Source: Bacteroidota bacterium
GTDB taxonomy: Bacteria > Bacteroidota > Bacteroidia > Chitinophagales > BACL12
NCBI GenBank assembly: GCA_016715425.1
Contig: JADKAC010000003.1
Location: 124,001 to 188,000 of the forward strand
Reading direction: 5' to 3'
Length of the DNA: 64,000 bases
Every line of letters begins with the position of its first letter. The stretch's first letter is position 1. The position numbers were made by a program, and so were the translations under genes. Shown piece by piece: positions 55,082-64,000 of the stretch. Below the pieces are notes generated by a model. It was given only the letters and a program-made list of their open reading frames with translations, ran no database searches and was not told where the DNA came from.

Positions 55082-57349
55082 ATGTATAAAATTTTCGCAA
55101 CTCTCCTCGTATTATTTTCTTTTACCAATCTCTTTGCAATCTCAGATTGCGATGCAGATTTTGAATGGGAAATCAGTGGTTATAATATTACTGTTCTCGA
55201 CGACAGTGATTCTGATCTCGGTGCAATTGTCAGTTGGTATTATACAATTGATGGAGAATTTGTTTCAGATGATCCTGATTTTGAATACACATTTTTAGAA
55301 GCCGGTTTGCATGTAATATGTTTAGTTATAGAAACTTCCGGTGGATGTGTGGACGACAGATGTAGAGATGTATTAATTGTGGAAGATGGAGTAGATTGTT
55401 TTGTTGATTTCGGTTTTGAAGTGGATGGAATGACAGTTGAATTTGGTGCCGAAACTGACCCTGAAGATTTTTTATCTATCTATTGGGATTTCGGTGATGG
55501 CACTGGTACTTATGATACAGAACCTGAACACACATATAGTAGTGACGGTACGTATGAAGCTTGCGCAACCGTAGTTTCCCTTGATAGTTGTATTGCAGTT
55601 GCTTGTCATGCGGTAGTTATTGAAGGTGTCGGAATTGAGTGTAATGCTTCTCTCGATATCTGGGCACTTGATGGATTAAGCGTACATTTTTATGGCTCTG
55701 TTGAACCTGATTTTGAAGAAGTAACATATACATTCGAATATGGTGATGGAACATCAGAAGAATTTTTAGGAAGTAGTGATGGAGAAGACCTATGGCATGA
55801 ATATGCAGAAGATGGTTTTTATGAAGTGTGTTTAAGTATTGAAACCGGAAGCGGATGTACTGATGAAACTTGTATTGAAATATTTGTAGGTGATTCAATT
55901 GGTGTTGATTGTTTTGCTTCATTCGATTATGAAATAGATGGAACAACTGTATATTTTGAAGCCGAAACAGATCCCGGTCCTGGTGATGTAATTGCTTATG
56001 ATTGGGATTTTGGTGATGGTACTTATACCGGTGGAATGGATACTATTCATGAGTATGAACCGGGTGAATATCTAGCTTGTGTTACAGTAAGTTTTGCTAC
56101 AGGATGTGTTGCTGAATACTGTGAAGAAATTTTAGTTCTTGGTGCAGGTGATGCTTGCGAAGCATTTTTTAATATCACTTCTATTGTTCCTGATGGTGAT
56201 GGTTGGGTAGTACATTTTAATAATGAATCTGATGTAATTGGTGGCGATATTGGTTCTGTATTTTGGGATTTTGGTGATGGTACTTATGCCGATAGTTATG
56301 ATGCAGAACATTATTTTGAATTGGATAGTATGTACGAAGTTTGTGTAACAATTACTTCTTCCGATACTGCATGTACGGATACCTATTGCTTTGTATTAAT
56401 ACTTGGCGATGTGGGAACTGGTGGCGACTGCGAAGCAACTTTTGAATATGAATTATCCGGAGGTAATGGAAGCTTCTTTTCCACTTCGGATGCATCTTCA
56501 GATATAATTGCATGGGCTTGGGATTTCGGTGATGGCACTTACGGTTTTAGTGAAGACATAGAACATACTTTCGATGAAGGCGTGTATGAAGTTTGTCTTG
56601 CAATTGTAACTGCGGATAGTTGTGTTGATTCCTATTGCGAAACTATAGTTGTTGGAGATTCAACTATGCCTTGCGAAGCATATTTTATTGTAAGCAGTAT
56701 TACAGAAACAGATGATGGTTGGGTTGCAGAATTTTCCAATATGTCAGGCGATGCATATGAAGGCAATGCATGGGATTTTGGTGATGGCGGAATTTCCGAT
56801 GGCGAAAATCCCGATCATCTTTATACTACTGAAGGATATTATACTGTGTGTTTAACAATTGGCTCAGCAGGTACTGATTGTTTCGATCAATTTTGTAAAG
56901 ATATTTTTATCGGTGATTGTTTTGATGCGAGTTTAGTGGATACACTGTTTTCTTGCACAGAAGAATATGATCCCGTTTGCGGATGCGATGGTGTTACCTA
57001 CTCCAACGAATGTTTTGCTACATACTATGGTGGTGTATTAAGTTGGACTGAAGGCGCATGCGGAGCTACAAGTGTAGAAGAAGAAATGATTATGGGTGCA
57101 ATTACCATCATGCCTAACCCTGCAAATGGAATTTTCAAAACCGAAATAAATCTTGCAACTACTCAATTCATGCAAATTGATTTAATGAATATAAATGGAC
57201 AACAGTTGCAAAATATTTATACCGGACAATTACAAAAAGGAATACATACAATTACAACCAATGTGCATGCCCTTCCCTCAGGATTATATTTTCTGCAAAT
57301 AAATGATGGTGAAAGTTTGCACACAGAAAAATTGATGCTGCTGCAATAA
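55082..57349 (+). CDS. T9SS surface protein with multiple PKD domains and a Kazal-like module
   Basis: The 755-residue product starts MYKIFATLLVLFSFTNLFAISDCDADF and resembles the previous protein in larger form. About seven PKD-like repeats follow one another, marked by YWDFGDGTGT, FEYGDGTSEEF, YDWDFGDGTYTG, FWDFGDGTYAD, WAWDFGDGTYGF and NAWDFGDGGISD, with regular Cys pairs at domain edges. A Kazal-like module (YDPVCGCDGVTYSNECFATYY...GAC) lies near 640-675, then T9SS sorting (ITIMPNPANGIFKTEI). The strongly acidic composition fits Ca2+-rich or salt-facing surfaces. It ends the operon and is followed by a terminator. Confidence 0.85.
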   Translation: MYKIFATLLVLFSFTNLFAISDCDADFEWEISGYNITVLDDSDSDLGAIVSWYYTIDGEFVSDDPDFEYTFLEAGLHVICLVIETSGGCVDDRCRDVLIVEDGVDCFVDFGFEVDGMTVEFGAETDPEDFLSIYWDFGDGTGTYDTEPEHTYSSDGTYEACATVVSLDSCIAVACHAVVIEGVGIECNASLDIWALDGLSVHFYGSVEPDFEEVTYTFEYGDGTSEEFLGSSDGEDLWHEYAEDGFYEVCLSIETGSGCTDETCIEIFVGDSIGVDCFASFDYEIDGTTVYFEAETDPGPGDVIAYDWDFGDGTYTGGMDTIHEYEPGEYLACVTVSFATGCVAEYCEEILVLGAGDACEAFFNITSIVPDGDGWVVHFNNESDVIGGDIGSVFWDFGDGTYADSYDAEHYFELDSMYEVCVTITSSDTACTDTYCFVLILGDVGTGGDCEATFEYELSGGNGSFFSTSDASSDIIAWAWDFGDGTYGFSEDIEHTFDEGVYEVCLAIVTADSCVDSYCETIVVGDSTMPCEAYFIVSSITETDDGWVAEFSNMSGDAYEGNAWDFGDGGISDGENPDHLYTTEGYYTVCLTIGSAGTDCFDQFCKDIFIGDCFDASLVDTLFSCTEEYDPVCGCDGVTYSNECFATYYGGVLSWTEGACGATSVEEEMIMGAITIMPNPANGIFKTEINLATTQFMQIDLMNINGQQLQNIYTGQLQKGIHTITTNVHALPSGLYFLQINDGESLHTEKLMLLQ

Positions 57350-57383
57350 ATTAATAATAGAATAGTTGATTTCGTTTTTCACT

Positions 57384-57421
57384 AAAAGTAACGTTGCGTT
57401 TTGTAGCGTTACTTTTTTTTT
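57384..57421 (+). terminator. Intrinsic terminator after the surface-protein operon
   Basis: AAGTAACG with CGTTACTT forms the stem, with further inner pairing, followed by nine T residues, 35 bp after the last stop. Confidence 0.85.
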
Positions 57422-57422
57422 G

Positions 57423-57522
57423 GCCGAGTCACTTGAAAAGGACTCGGCGTAAGTCTAAGTTTTTTTAGTTTCCGCAGGGTTCTTGCCTCCATTTAAAAAT
57501 AAATAATCTGCAAAACCCTGCG
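57423..57522. other. Two stem-loops between convergent genes
   Basis: GCCGAGTC/GACTCGGC (57423-57448) is a perfect 8-bp stem with a 10-nt loop. CGCAGGGTT (57473) pairs with AACCCTGCG (57514-57522); including an imperfect TTGC/GCAA extension, the stem is about 13 bp around an AT-rich loop. Neither has a T-run in the right place for a simple terminator of the minus-strand gene. Function not known. Confidence 0.5.
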
Positions 57523-57525
57523 TAG

Positions 57526-58503
57526 TTATTCTTCCGCCCTACCCTTCATTTTCTCTCCAGTATTAAATGCGTTATTTACCGATTCCATTTCTTTTAATTC
57601 TGCATCCGTAAATGGCACTGCAACAATACCTGTAAGATCAGGTTTGCCCGCATTAATCCATGCTGTTAACAAAAAACTACCGAGGTCAATTATGGTCTCA
57701 CGCATGCGACGTTCCACCATATTATTTAATACTCTATTATATTCCAAAGTATAAGAACGACTATAAACTCTCACAGTTGTATTTCCTCTTGCTTCGTAAC
57801 TATATTTTTGATCGGATGGAAATGTTTTGCTCAATTCTTTTTCTAATAACAACACACTATCGCTCATCTGATGACTCTGCAAAACAATCTCCCAAATGCG
57901 TTCATTAACGTCGGGAATATATTCTGCTTTGCCTGCGAGATAATCAAAATTTTCACCTATCATTTCAGGAATTCTCGATTCCCAAAAACCATGAATGCCA
58001 TGTTGATCTGTAAGCTGCCCGTTATAATTTTCTGTGCAATGCAATGGCACATGTGCATCTGCAATATAGTGTCCGATTTCTGCTGTATTGCGCAAAATAT
58101 TTTTTACATCTTTCTTTTCAAACGATTCAGTAAGCCAATACATCATACGCTCTACATGCCAGGGAACTATGCCATACGCCTGCAAACTATCTTCTGTATA
58201 TTTTTCTACCGCATCAAACCAATTGCGTGGTAAATTTTCAAATGGATACACACCGTAATGATCAATATCTAAATAATGTTTTGGTGCTTCATTCGCAACA
58301 GCATATCTTCTTTTATCCGGATCAACTGAATGTTCAGCTACATAATCAATATGTGGTTTATAAAATGCAAACAATTCTTCGGGCAAAGTAAATAGTGCCA
58401 TTTCATTTATGCGTTGATGTCCCCAAAATCCCCAGGGTGGATTTGTACTTTGCACTTGTAACAGACAAGTGATTATAAACAGTGATGTAATAATTTTTTT
58501 CAA
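57526..58503 (-). CDS. Zinc-dependent phospholipase C / S1-P1 nuclease superfamily protein
   Basis: The mature N-terminus begins near WGFWGHQRINEMA, and WG...H is typical of the trinuclear zinc site of this superfamily. Further candidate ligands are in DIDHYG, IGHYIADAHVPLHC and HGIHGFWESR. The signal peptide is KKIITSLFIITCLLQVQS. I prefer a TTG start at 58503, just before this signal, which gives 325 residues and only a 4-bp overlap with the aminotransferase gene; an ATG at 58539 would overlap it by 40 bp with a non-signal extension. Secreted or periplasmic; whether it acts on phospholipids or nucleic acids cannot be told. It is probably co-transcribed with the aminotransferase upstream. 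Confidence 0.8.
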   Translation of the reverse strand: MKKIITSLFIITCLLQVQSTNPPWGFWGHQRINEMALFTLPEELFAFYKPHIDYVAEHSVDPDKRRYAVANEAPKHYLDIDHYGVYPFENLPRNWFDAVEKYTEDSLQAYGIVPWHVERMMYWLTESFEKKDVKNILRNTAEIGHYIADAHVPLHCTENYNGQLTDQHGIHGFWESRIPEMIGENFDYLAGKAEYIPDVNERIWEIVLQSHQMSDSVLLLEKELSKTFPSDQKYSYEARGNTTVRVYSRSYTLEYNRVLNNMVERRMRETIIDLGSFLLTAWINAGKPDLTGIVAVPFTDAELKEMESVNNAFNTGEKMKGRAEE

Positions 58504-59684
58504 GATAAGCTGTTTATCGAATCTAAAATTATTGTGCAAGTAAATTTAATTTCTTCTTCACTAATAATAAGTGGCGGTGCAATGCGCATGCAATCATCTG
58601 CAAATAAAAACCAATCTGTCATTACACCATTTTCAATACACTTTTGCACCACTTTTAAATTCAATGTGGTGTTTTCAAAATCAATTGCTATCAGCAAACC
58701 ACTATTGCGCACTTCCTTTATTTTCGGATGTATTAAAAACGATTTAAATAATTGCGCTTTACTTTCTGCTTGTTCAAATAATTTCTCTTCCACTATTACT
58801 TTTAAAGAAGCTAATGCAGCAGCACAAGAAACCGGATGTCCACCAAATGTATTGATATGACCTAACACCGGATTATGCGTAAACGTCTGCATCATTTCAT
58901 GCGATGCGATAAATGCACCCAGCGGCATACCACCACCAAATGCTTTTGCCAAAACCAATACATCGGGAATTACATGCTGTTTTTCAAAAGCAAATAATTT
59001 TCCTGTGCGTCCACAACCTGTTTGTATTTCATCAAAAATTAATAGTGTGTTTGTTGCTTTACAACGTTTTCGAATTGCTTGCAAATAATTTTCATGAGGC
59101 AATATTACACCTGCTTCTGCCTGCACAGCTTCCATAATTACGCAAGCAGTTTTTTCGGTAATATTTTCAATTTGATCAAACACATTAAAATCTAAAATAC
59201 GGTTGTCGGGGATTAAAGGACGAAATGTATTTTTTCTTTCTTCAGTATTTCCTAAACTCAATGCACCTGCAGTGGAACCGTGATACGAATTTTTAAAAGA
59301 AATAATCTCTGTGCGACCTGTAACTCTTTTTGCAAGTTTTAAAGCGCCTTCAATTGCTTCACTTCCTGAGTTGACATAATATACCGATGATAAATTTTCA
59401 GGCAATAGATCTGTTAAATATTTAGCCAACTCCACCTGAGGTGATTGTATTAATTCACCATATACTAATAAGTGTGTGTATTTATCTAATTGTTGAATGA
59501 TTGCATTTTTAATTGCGGGATGATTATGCCCGAGATTAGAAACTGAAATCCCTGCAATGAGATCCAAATAAATTTTTCCGTCAACATCAAAAAGTTTACA
59601 CCCTTCCGCTTTCACAATTTCCAATGCTAAAGGACTTGGACTTGTCTGTGCAACATGTTGCAAAAAAAGTGTTCGCAAATTCAT
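58500..59684 (-). CDS. Class III PLP-dependent aminotransferase
   Basis: The start at 59684 (MNLRTLFLQHVAQTSPSPLALEI) gives 394 residues; the open frame reaches 59771 but that region is unlike the family. Motifs: YLDLIAGISVSNLGHNHPAI, the substrate-PLP segment YYVNSGSEAIEGALKLAKRVTGR, FDEIQTGCGRTG and the PLP lysine in VLAKAFGGGMPLGAF. It resembles acetylornithine/4-aminobutyrate-type aminotransferases (ArgD/GabT group). The exact substrate cannot be read. The next gene overlaps its last codons by 4 bp. Confidence 0.9.
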   Translation of the reverse strand: MNLRTLFLQHVAQTSPSPLALEIVKAEGCKLFDVDGKIYLDLIAGISVSNLGHNHPAIKNAIIQQLDKYTHLLVYGELIQSPQVELAKYLTDLLPENLSSVYYVNSGSEAIEGALKLAKRVTGRTEIISFKNSYHGSTAGALSLGNTEERKNTFRPLIPDNRILDFNVFDQIENITEKTACVIMEAVQAEAGVILPHENYLQAIRKRCKATNTLLIFDEIQTGCGRTGKLFAFEKQHVIPDVLVLAKAFGGGMPLGAFIASHEMMQTFTHNPVLGHINTFGGHPVSCAAALASLKVIVEEKLFEQAESKAQLFKSFLIHPKIKEVRNSGLLIAIDFENTTLNLKVVQKCIENGVMTDWFLFADDCMRIAPPLIISEEEIKFTCTIILDSINSLS

Positions 59685-59825
59685 TCTGTAAAACTGCAAA
59701 AGAAATTTTAAGCCATCTGTGATTTGTGAAAAATAAATAGCCACGAATGCACGAATAGTATTTGAATACATCTATTAAGTAGTAATACCATTCGTATTAC
59801 TCTTAGTTATCCTCTTTTATGAAAT

Positions 59826-59854
59826 AAAAAAAAGGCTTGCTGTATTAGCAAGCC
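59826..59854 (-). terminator. Intrinsic terminator of htpG
   Basis: On the minus strand, GGCTTGCT, a 5-nt loop and AGCAAGCC give a perfect 8-bp stem, followed by eight T residues, 36 bp beyond the htpG stop. Confidence 0.85.
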
Positions 59855-59890
59855 CTGATATTTATTATAAATTATTACAGTTGATTTTTA

Positions 59891-61759
59891 TTACTGCATA
59901 ATTCCATAACTGCGTTTTACAAATGCAGTAAGATCATTTCCTTTCAACATACCTTGCGATAATAAAGCAAGATCATGTAATTGTTTTGCAGCAGCTTCCT
60001 GTGCATCACCTTCTAATTTTAAAAGTTTGCTTATCAACGGATGATTAGAATTCACAACCAAATTATATTGATCCGGCATTTGCGCTGCGAAATCCATTCC
60101 GTTATACATACTCATTTCTTTCATGCGGCGCATCCATTCACTCTTGGTAATTGAAATCGGATTATCTTCCGGTGATTGTGGAGTCATAACAACAGTTGCT
60201 GCATTTTGATCTGCAAATTTTCCAAACAAATCTTTCACTGTATTTTGTTCTTCATCCGAAAGTATAGATTCGGTTTTTTCATCCTTATCAATCAGCATAT
60301 CGGGTGTGTCGGCATCCACACGTTTGAAATGCACATCCTTTAATTTCTCTTCAATGAAACTGATAAAATGATTATCAATAACTGAATCAATTTTCAACAC
60401 ATCATAACCTCTGTTTATCGCTGCATCTATATACACATGATGCTCTGATTCGTTGGCAGTATAAAGTGCAGTAATAGTATTATTCTTATCTGTTTGATTT
60501 GGTTTGATATGCTCTTTGTATTCTTCAAAAGTGAAATATTTATTTTCTGTATTTTGCAACAGACAGAATTTTTCAGCCTTCTCAAAAAACTTCTCATCTG
60601 TGAGCATTCCGTATTTTACAATCACACTAATATTTTCCCATTGTTTTTCAAATTCAGCTCTGTCTTTTTTAAACAGCGACTCTAATTTCTCCGCAACTTT
60701 TTTAGTGATATATGTATTTATCTTTTTTACATACGGATCACTTTGCAAATAACTACGGGAAACATTTAATGGAATATCCGGTGAATCAATTACACCGTGT
60801 AATAATGTGAGCCATTCAGGTACAATCTCTTTCACTTCATCAGTTACAAACACCTGATTGCTGTATAACTGTATTTTATTTTTCTGTGCTTCAAAATTCT
60901 TTTTAATTTTTGGGAAATATAAAATTCCGGTTAGGTGAAAAGGATAGTCCACATTCAGATGAATCCAGAACAATGGCTTTTCGCTATAGGGATATAATTC
61001 ATTATAGAAATTTTTATAATCTTCATCATTCAATTCAGCAGGTTTACTTGTCCATGCAGGATGTGTGTTGTTGATGATCTTATCTTTTTTAATTTTTTTC
61101 TCCTCATCGCTTCCTTCTTCCTTCAACGTTTCTTCTTTAGTACCAAACTTTATTGGTATGGGAAGAAATTTGCAATATTTATTCAGTAATGTTTCAATAC
61201 GAGCATCCTCCAAAAACTCTTTTGAATCGGAATTAATATGCAGAATCACATCTGTACCTCTTTCCTTCTTATCTGTTTCTTCTAAAGTAAATTCAGGATT
61301 GCCATCACACTCCCATTTTACAGCGGGTTCATCCTTAAATGATTTGGTAATCAATGTTACTTTATCAGCAACCATAAATGCGCTGTAAAACCCAAGACCA
61401 AAATGTCCGATTATAGATTTACCATCTTCTAATCCTTTAAATTTTTCTAAAAATTCATTGGCACTGGAGAATGCTACTTGATTGATATAACGCTTCACTT
61501 CATCGGCAGTCATCCCAATACCTTTGTCGGAAATGGTAATTGTTTTTTTCTTTTTATCCACTTTCACTTCAATCGTTAAATCTCCGAGTTCGCCATGTAC
61601 ATCACCTAATGATGAAAGTTTTACTAATTTTTGAGTGGCATCTGTTGCATTGGAAATCAGCTCTCTGAGAAATATTTCATGATCGCTGTAAAGAAATTTT
61701 TTAATAATAGGAAAAATATTTTCCGCCTGAACGGCTATAGAACCTTTTTCAACTGACAT
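59891..61759 (-). CDS. htpG: Molecular chaperone HtpG (Hsp90)
   Basis: The 622-residue bacterial Hsp90. The N-terminal GHKL ATPase has LFLRELISNATDA-type RELISNATDATQKL, DKGIGMTADEVK and GHFGLGFYSAFMVADKV; the middle domain includes the ADTPDMLID linker region and SRSYLQSD; the C-terminal dimerisation domain follows with YNLVVNSNHPLI. An insertion of charged residues (EEGSDEEKKIKKDKI) occurs in the middle part, typical of the phylum. It acts in the cytosol in protein folding under stress. It is divergent from the histidine kinase gene, with an 11-bp GACAA-A-TTGTC palindrome between. Confidence 0.96.
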   Translation of the reverse strand: MSVEKGSIAVQAENIFPIIKKFLYSDHEIFLRELISNATDATQKLVKLSSLGDVHGELGDLTIEVKVDKKKKTITISDKGIGMTADEVKRYINQVAFSSANEFLEKFKGLEDGKSIIGHFGLGFYSAFMVADKVTLITKSFKDEPAVKWECDGNPEFTLEETDKKERGTDVILHINSDSKEFLEDARIETLLNKYCKFLPIPIKFGTKEETLKEEGSDEEKKIKKDKIINNTHPAWTSKPAELNDEDYKNFYNELYPYSEKPLFWIHLNVDYPFHLTGILYFPKIKKNFEAQKNKIQLYSNQVFVTDEVKEIVPEWLTLLHGVIDSPDIPLNVSRSYLQSDPYVKKINTYITKKVAEKLESLFKKDRAEFEKQWENISVIVKYGMLTDEKFFEKAEKFCLLQNTENKYFTFEEYKEHIKPNQTDKNNTITALYTANESEHHVYIDAAINRGYDVLKIDSVIDNHFISFIEEKLKDVHFKRVDADTPDMLIDKDEKTESILSDEEQNTVKDLFGKFADQNAATVVMTPQSPEDNPISITKSEWMRRMKEMSMYNGMDFAAQMPDQYNLVVNSNHPLISKLLKLEGDAQEAAAKQLHDLALLSQGMLKGNDLTAFVKRSYGIMQ

Positions 61760-61814
61760 AATTATTTATTTTAAACATTCTGTTCACAAAGCCCTTGCCA
61801 TGCGGTTTTGTGCT

Positions 61815-61825
61815 GACAAATTGTC
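61815..61825. promoter_or_regulatory. Odd palindrome GACAA-A-TTGTC between htpG and the kinase gene
   Basis: This 11-bp perfect palindrome lies 56 bp upstream of the htpG ATG and 61 bp upstream of the kinase ATG. It could be an operator for stress regulation; no regulator is assigned. Confidence 0.3.
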
Positions 61826-61847
61826 GGCGATATAAGCTTTGACTTAT

Positions 61848-61855
61848 TACCTTTG
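61848..61855 (+). promoter_or_regulatory. Candidate -7 box for the histidine kinase
   Basis: TACCTTTG matches TAnnTTTG and lies 30 bp before the kinase ATG. The -33 element is not clear. Confidence 0.45.
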
Positions 61856-61885
61856 CAATAATTAATTTTTCTTATTTTTAAGAGC

Positions 61886-63700
61886 ATGACATCTCCCAAT
61901 ACTATAAAAAATCAACCTGAACTCGACCGTATTCATTTACTGCTGAATCAGATAAAAAGTAATTATACCAATAATGTAATCAGCATTGATAAAGATGCAA
62001 AGGAAATAGTAAAGCTTGCCAAAGAAATAAAGGATAAAAATTATGAAGGTCTCGCCAGAATTGAGCAAGCATTTTATGTATGTACTTCAGTAAATAATTA
62101 TCAAAAATCCATTAAGCTTTGTGAAGATGGATTTAAATTAATGCGCAGTGATTTTAAAAATTTTTATCGCCCGTATTATCATTTAAATATTGGTCGCAAT
62201 TATCAGATGATGGGTAATCAGGTAAAAGCACAAAATGAATATCTGCGTGCAATTGGGTTATTGGATAATAAGGTAAATATTACCGGCGAAGAAAAACGAT
62301 GGCTAGCTGCTTCATTATACAATGCATTCATTTTATTTAATCAAGGTGGTGTTGAATTTAATCAGGAAGAATTTTTAGAACGAGCTTATACCTTATATAA
62401 AGAGATAGATGAAAAATCGGGATTAGCAAATTGTTATAATTCATTTGCAGTAAAACATTTCAAGAATAATAATGTCGAAAAATCACTTGAATATCTTTTA
62501 AAATCTTATGCATTGGCAAAAGAAGGAAAAGCCAACACATATTTATGTATTTATAGTTCTAACATAGGATTATTATATGCACAACTTGGTAATAAAATAA
62601 AATCAGAAGAATATTTTCAAACCGCCAAAGAATTAAATGAACTATTAAAAAGCAAGTATCATATCGGGCACATGTATAGTCAAATGGGTGCTGCAAATTA
62701 TTGCTTAAAACATTACTCTATCGCAATTGAATATTTATTAAAAGCTGAAGAAATTTTTATTGGATTGGGGGTTGAACAATCACTGGGAAGTGTGTATCAA
62801 AAACTTGCCGATACCTATTTCCTGATGAATAATTTCGAAAAAGCGTATCAATATGAAGTTAAGTATTGTGAAATGGTAAAACTCCATTTTAATGATGAAA
62901 AATTAGCTGCTATTGCAAAAGCACGCAACATGTTTGAGATGGAGAAAAAAGAAAGAGAAGCGGAATTGTTGAAACAAAAAAGTGAACAGATAGGAATTTA
63001 TGCCAAGCAATTAGAAACATCAAATTACGAACTTCAACACTTTGCCTACGTAGTCTCTCACGATTTACGGGAGCCTTTACGCATGGTGGGTTCGTATGTA
63101 ACTTTACTTGAGCGCAATTTACAAGGGAAACTGGGTGTGGATGAAAGAGAATTTATGGGATTTATTCTTGACGGCACCAAAACTATGAATCAACTTATAA
63201 GCGATGTACTCTCTTATTCTAAAATAAATTTTATCAGCGAAAAGAAAGAAGTGGATTTAAATGATGTATTTATTAAAGTAAAAAAATCGCTGCGCACTCA
63301 AGTGCATGAAATAAATTCTCTCATCCACTGCATGCGTTTACCTATTGTGCTTGCGGATGAAACACAAATGTTTCAACTGCTGATGAATCTGCTTGGTAAT
63401 GCTATGAAATATAATAAAAACACGAAGCCTGAAATTTGGATAAGTCATTCATCGGATAAACAATTACATCACATTATTATTGCTGATAACGGCATTGGTA
63501 TTCCTGCGGAATTTCGTGAGCGCATATTTTTAATATTCCAACGCTTGCATGCAAAAAACGAATATTCAGGAACTGGAATTGGTTTGGCGATTTGCAAAAA
63601 AATTATGGAGCAGTTAAATGGTGAAATTTGGGTGGAAGATGGCACGCATGGCGGATCAGATTTTCATTTAACCATTCCTGTTATGCATACTAAGGAATGA
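61886..63700 (+). CDS. Soluble TPR histidine kinase
   Basis: The 604-residue product has no signal peptide or membrane segment. Residues 1-330 form TPR-like hairpins (for example CYNSFAVKHFKNNNVEKSLEYLLKSYALAKEGK). A coiled stretch (about 345-380) precedes the HisKA dimerisation domain with His392 in FAYVVSHDLREPLRM. The ATPase domain has NLLGNAMKYNK, DNGIGIP and GTGIGLAICKKIMEQL, all expected HATPase_c boxes. It is probably a cytosolic sensor acting on a response regulator not seen in this window; the input signal is unknown. Confidence 0.9.
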   Translation: MTSPNTIKNQPELDRIHLLLNQIKSNYTNNVISIDKDAKEIVKLAKEIKDKNYEGLARIEQAFYVCTSVNNYQKSIKLCEDGFKLMRSDFKNFYRPYYHLNIGRNYQMMGNQVKAQNEYLRAIGLLDNKVNITGEEKRWLAASLYNAFILFNQGGVEFNQEEFLERAYTLYKEIDEKSGLANCYNSFAVKHFKNNNVEKSLEYLLKSYALAKEGKANTYLCIYSSNIGLLYAQLGNKIKSEEYFQTAKELNELLKSKYHIGHMYSQMGAANYCLKHYSIAIEYLLKAEEIFIGLGVEQSLGSVYQKLADTYFLMNNFEKAYQYEVKYCEMVKLHFNDEKLAAIAKARNMFEMEKKEREAELLKQKSEQIGIYAKQLETSNYELQHFAYVVSHDLREPLRMVGSYVTLLERNLQGKLGVDEREFMGFILDGTKTMNQLISDVLSYSKINFISEKKEVDLNDVFIKVKKSLRTQVHEINSLIHCMRLPIVLADETQMFQLLMNLLGNAMKYNKNTKPEIWISHSSDKQLHHIIIADNGIGIPAEFRERIFLIFQRLHAKNEYSGTGIGLAICKKIMEQLNGEIWVEDGTHGGSDFHLTIPVMHTKE

Positions 63701-63732
63701 TAATAGCGTTATTGCTTTTCAAATAATTTACT

Positions 63733-64000
63733 ATGAAATTTTTTCGATTAATAATTTTTACAATTTTTATTATGCTTGTAATAACATCCTGTACAAGCAT
63801 CAAACCTTTGGAATATCGTGGACATTCTGATTTTACAATTTCCAATTTATCAGGTACTCCAACCATTAAAACAGATATTCAATTATACAATCCCAACAAA
63901 TCGGGAATTAAATTAAAATCTACAGAGATAACGGTGTTTGTCAATGCAAAAGAATTGGGAAATGTAATACTTACAGAACCGGTAAAAATAAAAGGACAAA
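63733..64000 (+). CDS. LEA type 2-like lipoprotein, partial
   Basis: An ATG at 63733 opens MKFFRLIIFTIFIMLVITSCTSIKPLEYRGHSDFTISNL, with lipobox ITSC (Cys20). The following FTISNLSGTPTIKTDIQLYNPNKSGIKLKSTEITVFVNAKELG is typical of the LEA type 2 (WHy/LEA14-like) fold, where NPN..GI.L is the hallmark. The gene runs off the right edge after about 89 codons. It is a membrane-anchored periplasmic protein of unknown role. Confidence 0.8.
   Translation, partial: MKFFRLIIFTIFIMLVITSCTSIKPLEYRGHSDFTISNLSGTPTIKTDIQLYNPNKSGIKLKSTEITVFVNAKELGNVILTEPVKIKGQ

Noticed and set aside
1..64000. tRNA or rRNA genes
   Set aside because: I scanned the larger gaps by eye for tRNA-like T-loops and rRNA signatures and found none; a dedicated scan would settle it.

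Overview
The window comes from an AT-rich member of the Bacteroidota, probably a Chitinophagales/Saprospiria-type environmental lineage. Evidence: several secreted proteins carry type IX secretion (T9SS) C-terminal sorting domains, there is a GldB gliding-motility lipoprotein, MurF and Alr are laid out as the fusion typical of the phylum, SecA has the phylum's insertion, and the promoters I can see have the TAnnTTTG -7 box without obvious Shine-Dalgarno sites. There is no rRNA, tRNA, transposase or CRISPR array that I can recognise.

Layout. 1-5.2 kb: partial Na+/solute symporter, nadE, an outer-membrane barrel protein and gldB. 5.2-9.4 kb: a minus-strand operon (membrane protein, EamA transporter, yicC, gmk, apaG). 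9.7-16.6 kb: a large beta-propeller/outer-membrane barrel protein, a metallo-hydrolase, and alr/murF, which look like a frameshift-split fusion. 16.7-20.7 kb: secA and deoC, overlapping. 20.9-33.4 kb: a cluster of DNA-damage functions (uvrA, a short dnaE-type polymerase, dinB, a LexA/UmuD-like XRE-S24 regulator, a divergent PA0069-type radical SAM protein), interrupted by a DUF559 endonuclease-like gene in palindromic repeats and by a TcmP/DUF5131 pair. 33.4-40 kb: a T9SS sulfatase and metH. 40-49.2 kb: two paralogous secreted M43 metalloproteases, pheS, a SPASM radical SAM protein, then a damaged second copy of the pheS end and radical SAM gene next to a truncated T9SS gene. 49.2-57.4 kb: a small secreted protein, a protein-glutamine glutaminase-like lipoprotein, a helical protein, and a three-gene operon of PKD/cohesin-like/Kazal-like T9SS surface proteins. 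57.5-64 kb: zinc phospholipase C/S1-P1-type protein, class III aminotransferase, htpG, a soluble TPR histidine kinase and a partial LEA-type lipoprotein.

The most interesting region is 20.9-33.4 kb. The S24 regulator has an Ala-Gly cleavage site and a Ser/Lys dyad. Its promoter (TTG-N19-TATTTTTG) is overlapped by one of two identical-format inverted repeats (GTCA-N7-TGAC) spaced 22 bp apart, which looks like an autoregulated, damage-inducible switch. The TcmP-DUF5131 pair lies directly downstream in the same orientation. It is bounded on both sides by a 42-bp direct repeat of the regulator's own 3' end (41/42 identical), as expected if the pair was inserted at that 3' end and restored it. Both DUF5131 and the divergent PA0069 protein are Cys-motif, radical-SAM-like proteins. 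I infer a damage-regulated repair/mutagenesis island with an exchangeable cargo slot; the cargo's function is unknown.

Some intergenic regions are filled with short word-like repeats (gctaat, ggtgaat, ttgaca, caatagc families). The pheS/radical SAM second copy and the murF/alr break could be real decay or assembly/sequencing artefacts; both readings are given below.
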